11,090 bases of DNA from Planctomycetota bacterium (lineage in GTDB: Bacteria > Planctomycetota > Phycisphaerae > Sedimentisphaerales > Anaerohalosphaeraceae). Of the stretch, positions 1 to 3,972 are shown in pieces. The stretch covers positions 1 through 11,090 of the forward strand of contig VRUF01000022.1 in the NCBI GenBank assembly GCA_019456245.1, given 5' to 3'. A program made the translations under genes and the position numbers. The notes beneath the pieces are model-generated. The model was not told the DNA's origin and searched no databases. It worked only from the letters and a program-made list of their open reading frames with translations. Each line of letters starts with the position of its first letter. Position 1 is the stretch's first letter.

Positions 1-477
1 AATATCGGCATCAGACTGTTCCAAAGAATATTAGCCCAGCCCAAAACAGTCAAGCATAATCTACCCATTGTATTAATATTCTATGCCTGATACCACATAT
101 AGTAGTGTGAGCGATTCTGGGCTTTTCAGGACATCTGACCTGCCAATACTTGTATAGGATGCAAAAATCATGCCAGCGGCTACCAGAAGATAAAGATTAA
201 AGCTTATAGGTTTGAATACAGTAGAAACAGTGATAATGTTCGATAAAAGCCATATATTAGCCTATTCTTAATACTTTAGAAGGCTGGATCAATTTTGGAA
301 GTGTTGGCATACTAACATGGTCGGATGGGAGAATATGTAATAATGAAGTGGAATGCAGTAGATATGTCCTGTCGGGTTTTAGAGTGCAAAAGATGGCAAA
401 AGAATGCAAAAAAGTGTGGGTTTTTGGCGCTATTTTGTTGAAAAGTGCTGATTTTTGCAGTGTTTTGGGTGGGTTTG
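1..477. other. Intergenic region, no supported gene
   Basis: No credible gene is visible. A reading frame open from the left edge stops at 88-90 after 29 codons; it could be the tail of an upstream gene, but nothing in it is recognisable. From about 380 onward the plus strand becomes rich in short purine blocks and T-runs, while 1-340 has a different, more A-rich composition. Short ORFs on both strands are uninformative, and I see no tRNA or rRNA. The region may be ordinary spacer or decayed sequence. Confidence 0.6.
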
Positions 478-506
478 AAAAAGTGCGCAAAAGTGCGCAT
501 TTTTTT
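478..506 (+). terminator. Terminator-like hairpin with T-tract
   Basis: TGCGCA at 484-489 and again at 494-499 form a self-complementary stem around an AAAG loop. The preceding A5 (478-482) can pair with the following T-run (500-506), extending the stem to about 12 bp with one G-T pair. An A-tract, GC stem and T-tract suit a bidirectional intrinsic terminator. No gene is recognised directly upstream, so a function for a transcript entering from the left is inference. Confidence 0.4.
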
Positions 507-526
507 GCATTTTTTTGTGAAACTGA

Positions 527-598
527 TTTTTTTTGCGTTGAAAAGACGTGTTTTTTTGCAGAATAACTGTAGGGTTTTTTTGTCGGGAGTCCTCGTGA
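527..598 (+). repeat. T-tract repeat, three units of about 24 nt
   Basis: Runs of 7-8 T start at 527, 551 and 575, a spacing of 24 nt. The T-run of the second unit is followed by GCAGAATAACTGTAGGG and that of the third by GTCGGGAGTC. The second and third units recur in diverged form at 705-744, about 154 bp downstream. The sequence between T-runs is only loosely conserved among the three units. I do not recognise the element. Confidence 0.45.
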
Positions 599-600
599 AA

Positions 601-649
601 CACTAAATTCTAATCACTAAATTCAAAATTGTGGCGTCGGCTCCGCCGA
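601..649 (+). repeat. Short direct repeat CACTAAATTC plus hairpin
   Basis: CACTAAATTC occurs at 601-610 and 615-624, a 14-nt period. It is followed by a small hairpin, TCGGC-TCC-GCCGA at 637-649. The block sits between the two copies of the T-tract repeat. It looks like a fragment of a dispersed intergenic repeat; no function is evident. Confidence 0.4.
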
Positions 650-684
650 AATTATTTATGCGGGTCCTTCCACTTTCGGTCGGG

Positions 685-711
685 ATGATTGCTGGAGGCA
701 ATCATTTTTTT
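685..711 (+). terminator. Hairpin ATGATTGC/GCAATCAT followed by T7
   Basis: ATGATTGC (685-692) and GCAATCAT (698-705) form a perfect 8-bp stem with a TGGAG loop, followed directly by T-run 705-711. This has the form of an intrinsic terminator. The core, GATTGC-yGGAG-GCAATC, recurs at 3651-3667 without a clean T-tract, so it may instead be a copy of a dispersed palindromic repeat that happens to resemble a terminator. Confidence 0.4.
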
Positions 712-744
712 GCAGAAGAATCGTAGGTTTTTTTTGTCGTGATC
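705..744 (+). repeat. Second copy of the T-tract repeat
   Basis: This diverged direct copy of 551-590 keeps T7 followed by GCAGAA, then GTAGG, another T-run of 8 (728-735) and GTCG. By eye about four of five positions match the first copy. Its first T-run doubles as the tail of the hairpin at 685-705. Confidence 0.5.
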
Positions 745-896
745 GGTAATTTGGGGGGCATTTTAATTGATTATTTTCTATTGGCTATTGTTTATTGGGT
801 TTTATTTTTTTGGTTGACTTTTTGTGTTGGGAGTTGGATAATGTTTTTGTGGATAGGATAAGGAAGGAAAGGGTTTTTATAAGATAAAAAAAAGAA

Positions 897-932
897 TTTT
901 TTAGCCGCAGGTTTCGCAGATTACGCAGATTT
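897..932 (+). repeat. TTTTTTAGC plus three 9-nt units (CGCAGATTA type)
   Basis: After TTTTTTAGC (897-905) come three 9-nt units in tandem: CGCAGGTTT (906-914), CGCAGATTA (915-923) and CGCAGATTT (924-932). The same arrangement with a different unit sequence is at 963-1000. As I recall, similar CAGATTA-type short repeats are scattered through intergenic DNA of several planctomycete genomes; I cannot check that here. The minus-strand translation gives an LRNLRNL-type peptide, which should not be taken as a gene. Confidence 0.6.
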
Positions 933-962
933 AAAAAGATAGAAAGAAAGTAAAAGCAAAAG

Positions 963-1000
963 TTTTTTTTAGCCACTGATTTCACTGATTGCTCGGATTT
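963..1000 (+). repeat. TTTTTTTTAGC plus three 9-nt units (CACTGATTT type)
   Basis: T8-AGC (963-973) is followed by CACTGATTT (974-982), CACTGATTG (983-991) and CTCGGATTT (992-1000). It has the same T-run, AGC lead-in, unit length and unit number as 897-932, with GATT conserved at the same place in most units. This is evidence of a shared element rather than chance. Confidence 0.6.
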
Positions 1001-1017
1001 TTTTGTTGTGATGGCTT

Positions 1018-1145
1018 CCGTCCTTCGCCGAGGCTTTGGAGGACAAGTCGGCGGCTTTGTTTTACAAAGCCTTTCGATCAGTCTAGTTTTTGCTCTTTTG
1101 GTGCTAGCACCAACGAACTAAAACCAAACTGCTCGGCCCGCGGGC
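1018..1145. repeat. Cluster of small palindromes
   Basis: Several inverted repeats lie side by side. Around 1019-1044, GTCC and GGAC arms bracket TTCGCCGAGGCTTTGGA. GGCTTTGT-TTT-ACAAAGCC forms a perfect 8-bp hairpin at 1053-1071. A perfect 16-bp palindrome, TTGGTGCTAGCACCAA, lies at 1098-1113 inside a looser inverted repeat spanning about 1079-1131. GCCCGCGGGC is at 1136-1145. No reading frame is supported here. The cluster resembles fragments of REP/MITE-like elements, but I see no transposase. Confidence 0.5.
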
Positions 1146-1238
1146 GGGCTTGCGAAGCTTGATTAGTATGTGATTTTATTTTGATATAGGATTGTACGGT
1201 TTTTTAAATGTCTAATGTTTAATGAATAATGTCTAATG

Positions 1239-1262
1239 GTGGAATCCCGATTTATCGGGATG
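1239..1262 (+). repeat. 24-bp direct repeat, left copy
   Basis: A 24-bp sequence containing the palindrome TCCCGAT-TT-ATCGGGA (1245-1260) is identical to 3229-3252. The pair flanks the TPR gene in direct orientation. The palindrome core alone (CCGATAAATCGG) also occurs at 6174-6185, so this may be a dispersed genomic repeat rather than a duplication made by insertion of the TPR cassette. Confidence 0.65.
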
Positions 1263-1298
1263 GTGATTTTGAAAATGAGGTGATTTTAAAAAAGGGAT

Positions 1299-1314
1299 TG
1301 TGAAGGTGTTCACA
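1299..1314. promoter_or_regulatory. CRP/FNR-family-like operator palindrome TGTGA-N6-TCACA
   Basis: TGTGA (1299-1303), six bases and TCACA (1310-1314) match exactly the core half-sites and spacing recognised by Escherichia coli CRP. The six central bases extend the symmetry to TGTGAA/TTCACA. Its centre is 1306.5. A TTTAAT hexamer at 1335-1340 could be a -10, giving a start near 1347 and placing the palindrome about 41 bp upstream, the class II activator position. Use by a CRP/FNR-type regulator in this organism is inference, and it could be one more small intergenic palindrome. Confidence 0.35.
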
Positions 1315-1316
1315 TA

Positions 1317-1358
1317 AAAAAGGTGTCTGACCTTTTTAATTTTCCCTTTTAATTTTCC
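1317..1358 (+). promoter_or_regulatory. Hairpin and pyrimidine repeat in the TPR gene leader
   Basis: AAAAAGGT (1317-1324) and ACCTTTTT (1330-1337) form a perfect 8-bp stem with loop GTCTG. Directly after it, TTTTAATTTTCC is present twice (1334-1345 and 1347-1358). The hairpin resembles GGTGTCTGACACC-type palindromes that I recall near REP-associated transposases, here shortened. It lies 36 bp before the TPR start and could be a leader structure or a repeat remnant. Confidence 0.35.
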
Positions 1359-1373
1359 AAAGAAAGTTAACTG

Positions 1374-3116
1374 ATGAGTGAAAAGTGCAAGGCAACCACG
1401 AAGCAAGGTAATCCCTGCAAGAAACCTTCTATGAAGAACTGTGATTATTGCTACATTCACAGTTTTGGGAAATTTAAGAAAATACCATTCTGGAAAAACC
1501 CAACTTTTCAATTTCTTATCACAATCGCATTGACGCTGATGATATCCCTACACTCACAGCTATTTGGGCCATCTCTAAATAATCAAAATAAGATAATCAA
1601 ATTGCTCGAAAATGAGATTAGCATTAAAAACTTACAGATTACCTTCATTCAGGGCCAGATCGACAAAGTTGAACCATCTGACCTTGCCCGTCAGCTGGCA
1701 GAACAGATAACTGACAAAGCCGGCCCCTACGGTCAGGCACTGAAAGCAATTGCGGGAAAACGTTTTGATGATGCTCGCAAACTGTTGGAGATAGCTCAAA
1801 ATCAAAAAGAAACCGAACTATACAGAATCTACAGAGCTTACGGTGAAACAGAATACTATCAGATCAATTATGCCAAAGCTTTATTCTGGCTCAAAAAAGC
1901 CATGCCTCTCGCACCAGATTGTACATATTTATTAAACTCATCTGGCACTTTACTGTTCAAGTTAGCAAAATACGACGAAGCTGAACTACTCTTTAAGAAG
2001 GCACTGAAAATCAATGAGGCGAACTTCGGATCTGACCATCCCGCTGTTGCTAGTACCCTCAACAGCATGGCTGTATTACTTTTCGTAACCAACCGCTTGG
2101 AAGAAGCTGAATCGATGTTCCGAAGGGCACTGAAGATCAATGAAACTATCTACGGACCTGACCATCCTCAAGTGACCGCCTATCTTAGCAATCTAGCCGA
2201 AATACTTTTCTACACAAACCGCCTAAAAGAAGCCGAAACAATGTTTCGAAGGGCACTGAAGATTAGTGAAAGCAGCTACGGACCCAACCATCCCGAAGTA
2301 GCCATTTGCCTTGGCAATCTAGCCAATTTATTTCGTGACACAAACCATTTGGAAGAAGCTGAATCGATGTATCGAAGGGCACTGAAGATCAATGAAACCA
2401 CCTACGGACCTGACCACCCCCAAATAGCCAATGACCTCAACTTCCTAGCCTTATTACTTTATAAGACCAATCGCCTGGAAGAAGCCGAAACAATGTTTCG
2501 AAGAGCACTGAAGATCGATGAAACCATCTACGGACCTGACCATCCCACCGTAGCCATTCGCCTCGACAACCTGGCCAAATTATTTTACGAGACTAACCGC
2601 CTGGAAGAGGCCGAAACAATGTATCGTAGGGCACTGAAGATCTGTGAAACTACCCACGAATCTAACCATCCCGAGATTGCTAAGATCCTTAACAATCTGG
2701 CTTTATTACTTTTCCACACCAACCGTATGGAAGAGGCCGAACAGATGTATCGAAGGGCACTGAAGATCAATGAAACCACCTACGGACCTGGGCATCCCGC
2801 GATAGTCGATTACCTTTGCAGTATGGCTGTTTTTTTTCGTGAAACCAACCGTATGGAAGAGGCCGAAATGATGTATCGAAGGGCACTGAAGATATGTGAA
2901 ACTACCTACGAACCTAACCATCCCGAGATTGCTAGGATTCTTAACAATCTGGCTGTATTCCTTTCCAACATCAATCGTCTGGAAGAAGCCGAAGCAATGT
3001 TTCGAAGGGCATTGAAAATTGCTGAAAAATCCTATGGGCCTGATCACCCAACAACAAAAACTTTTCAAGTAAATCTCGAAACTTTTCTCGACGTGTTCAG
3101 TAACCCCGGACAATAA
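1374..3116 (+). CDS. Membrane-anchored TPR protein with N-terminal Cys/His motif
   Basis: 580 residues. The N-terminus carries CKATTKQGNPC and CDYCYIH (C5, C15, C23, C26, H29), resembling the short zinc-binding-like module of DUF5763-type proteins. A single hydrophobic segment follows at about 45-64, with a basic stretch before it, so the Cys/His part is probably cytoplasmic and the rest external; this topology is inference. After a likely helical linker (70-115), one degenerate TPR precedes nine 42-residue units from 198 to the end, with no insertions or deletions. Their consensus is NRLEEAExMxRRALKI followed by ETxYGPDHP, the kinesin-light-chain-like TPR_10/TPR_12 type. Such arrays bind protein partners, and no catalytic domain is visible. 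The start ATG has no clear Shine-Dalgarno, but the Cys motif begins at once after it. The coding strand is C-rich, unlike neighbouring genes. Partner and function are unknown. Confidence 0.88.
   Translation: MSEKCKATTKQGNPCKKPSMKNCDYCYIHSFGKFKKIPFWKNPTFQFLITIALTLMISLHSQLFGPSLNNQNKIIKLLENEISIKNLQITFIQGQIDKVEPSDLARQLAEQITDKAGPYGQALKAIAGKRFDDARKLLEIAQNQKETELYRIYRAYGETEYYQINYAKALFWLKKAMPLAPDCTYLLNSSGTLLFKLAKYDEAELLFKKALKINEANFGSDHPAVASTLNSMAVLLFVTNRLEEAESMFRRALKINETIYGPDHPQVTAYLSNLAEILFYTNRLKEAETMFRRALKISESSYGPNHPEVAICLGNLANLFRDTNHLEEAESMYRRALKINETTYGPDHPQIANDLNFLALLLYKTNRLEEAETMFRRALKIDETIYGPDHPTVAIRLDNLAKLFYETNRLEEAETMYRRALKICETTHESNHPEIAKILNNLALLLFHTNRMEEAEQMYRRALKINETTYGPGHPAIVDYLCSMAVFFRETNRMEEAEMMYRRALKICETTYEPNHPEIARILNNLAVFLSNINRLEEAEAMFRRALKIAEKSYGPDHPTTKTFQVNLETFLDVFSNPGQ
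1965..3116 (+). repeat. Nine tandem 126-bp units encoding TPRs
   Basis: The TPR array is a strict 126-bp tandem repeat inside the gene. Some units are nearly identical at DNA level: the block at 2366-2412 recurs at 2744-2790 (three units apart), and 2636-2702 recurs with few changes at 2888-2954 (two units apart). This pattern suggests recent unit duplication or gene conversion, so copy number may vary between strains. Confidence 0.75.
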
Positions 3117-3410
3117 TATTAACTTGTAAAAAAACGATCGCCTGGGCGTTGTAATTTTCTATCCATTCGGCATTGTTCAGGGCAAGCGTTCTGTTTGTGA
3201 TTTATTATTGTTTTTTGATTATTGAGAAGTGGAATCCCGATTTATCGGGATGCTATTTTTGCGGGTCCCTCCGCTTCCGCCGTTGCTAAAGCTATGGCGA
3301 GATAGGTTTGGTCGGGATGACGGATTCTTTGGTTGGTTTTGCTGAAGAATAGAGGAAGAGAAAAGAGAAGGAAGAAGAGAAAGGTGAAAAGATGGGAAGA
3401 AATCTCCTTC
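3117..3410. other. Intergenic region after the TPR gene
   Basis: No gene is supported. The stretch holds the right copy of the 24-bp direct repeat (3229-3252). Next comes a GCGGGTCC block with imperfect inverted symmetry near 3270-3295, similar to sequence at 660-684. A purine-rich segment with repeated GAAGA/GAGAA words follows at about 3340-3400. I find no strong terminator directly after the TPR stop codon. Confidence 0.5.
3229..3252 (+). repeat. 24-bp direct repeat, right copy
   Basis: Identical over 24 bp to 1239-1262, with palindrome TCCCGAT-TT-ATCGGGA at 3235-3250. It lies 112 bp after the TPR stop codon. Confidence 0.65.
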
Positions 3411-3412
3411 GG

Positions 3413-3443
3413 CCCTATTAGAGTTTTTAAAACTCTAACAGGG
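3413..3443. repeat. Long palindrome, 15-bp arms
   Basis: CCCTATTAGAGTTTT (3413-3427) and AAAACTCTAACAGGG (3429-3443) are complementary except for one G-T pair, with a single base between them. As RNA it would need to open a few central pairs to form a loop. It is the strongest inverted repeat in the window. There is no T-tract after it on the plus strand, so it is more like a dispersed palindromic element than a terminator. Confidence 0.6.
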
Positions 3444-3522
3444 TAAATCCTACCTTCGGCGATAGGGTGGGAGGGTTTGCGTTTTGGGTGGAGGGTAATT
3501 GTTATTGGGTTGGTTTTATTCG

Positions 3523-3667
3523 GAGAGCTTGCGCTCTCGCGCTCCTTTTGTACGTTCTGTTTTGGGGAGGGGAATTGTAATTGTGGTGGTTTATGCGGGC
3601 CTTCGGCCCTTACCCCCGATCCAAGGATTGGGGGTTAAATGAAAACGGATGATTGCCGGAGGCAATC
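3523..3667. repeat. Four further palindromes in a row
   Basis: GAGAGC-TTGC-GCTCTC lies at 3523-3538 and GGGCC-TTC-GGCCC at 3597-3609. ACCCCCGATCC-AA-GGATTGGGGGT is at 3612-3635, with 11-bp arms and one G-T pair. GATTGC-CGGAG-GCAATC is at 3651-3667, with a near copy at 687-703. A short ORF over 3639-3848 translates to low-complexity hydrophobic sequence and is not supported as a gene. Confidence 0.55.
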
Positions 3668-3756
3668 GCTATTTTTATTCTGGTGCGCAAGTCCTTTAAT
3701 TGTAGTGGTTTATGTTGATGTTTGGGGCGATTTGGGGGTTTTTTTATTTTTTTTTG

Positions 3757-3785
3757 TTGCTTTATGGCGCATTTCCATATATAAT
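3757..3785 (+). promoter_or_regulatory. Candidate sigma-70-type promoter for fusA
   Basis: TTGCTT (3757-3762) and a perfect TATAAT (3780-3785) are separated by 17 bp. Transcription would start near 3792, giving a 5' leader of about 180 nt before fusA. Some weaker TATAAA-like sequence at 3925-3930 could serve as an alternative, closer start. Assigned from sequence only. Confidence 0.45.
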
Positions 3786-3819
3786 ACGTGGCTATGGATA
3801 TTTATCGAGGAGGTTTTAA

Positions 3820-3933
3820 ATTCCACTTACCTGTATCCTGCGGGTTGAAATGACGGAACGTTTGGATCTGCGGGTGCCAGGATGGTTGGTTTTATTCGTA
3901 AATTTTGCCCTTGTGGGCATGGTGTATAAATAG
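3820..3933 (+). CDS. Possible leader peptide ORF upstream of fusA (non-canonical AUU start)
   Basis: A perfect AGGAGGT (3808-3814) has no ATG, GTG or TTG at usable distance. The codon 6 nt after AGGAGG is ATT (3820), a rare start known from infC. It opens a 37-codon frame ending in TAG at 3931-3933, 39 nt before fusA. An internal ATG at 3850 would give a 27-residue peptide, MTERLDLRVPGW followed by a hydrophobic stretch of about 15 residues, but that ATG lacks a good Shine-Dalgarno. The candidate fusA promoter lies just upstream. No homology is recognised. The AGGAGGT may be chance in G/T-rich spacer. Confidence 0.2.
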   Translation: MPLTCILRVEMTERLDLRVPGWLVLFVNFALVGMVYK

Positions 3934-3972
3934 AAGTTCAAAATTAAACATTAATTATGGTAGTTTGGACAG

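Noticed and set aside
1..90. Tail of a gene entering from the left edge
   Set aside because: The open frame is only 29 codons to the stop and shows no motif, so a real gene cannot be told from chance.
500..744. CRISPR-like array from regularly spaced T-tracts
   Set aside because: The repeated element is mostly homopolymer, spacing varies, spacers are partly conserved, and there are no cas genes in the window.
785..985. 66-codon minus-strand ORF with an LRNLRNLRL stretch
   Set aside because: The repeating peptide is only the translation of the 9-nt DNA repeat at 906-932, and the rest is AT-rich low complexity.
3639..3848. 69-codon plus-strand ORF before fusA
   Set aside because: It starts inside a palindrome repeat, runs through a long T-tract giving a Phe run, has no Shine-Dalgarno and no family resemblance.
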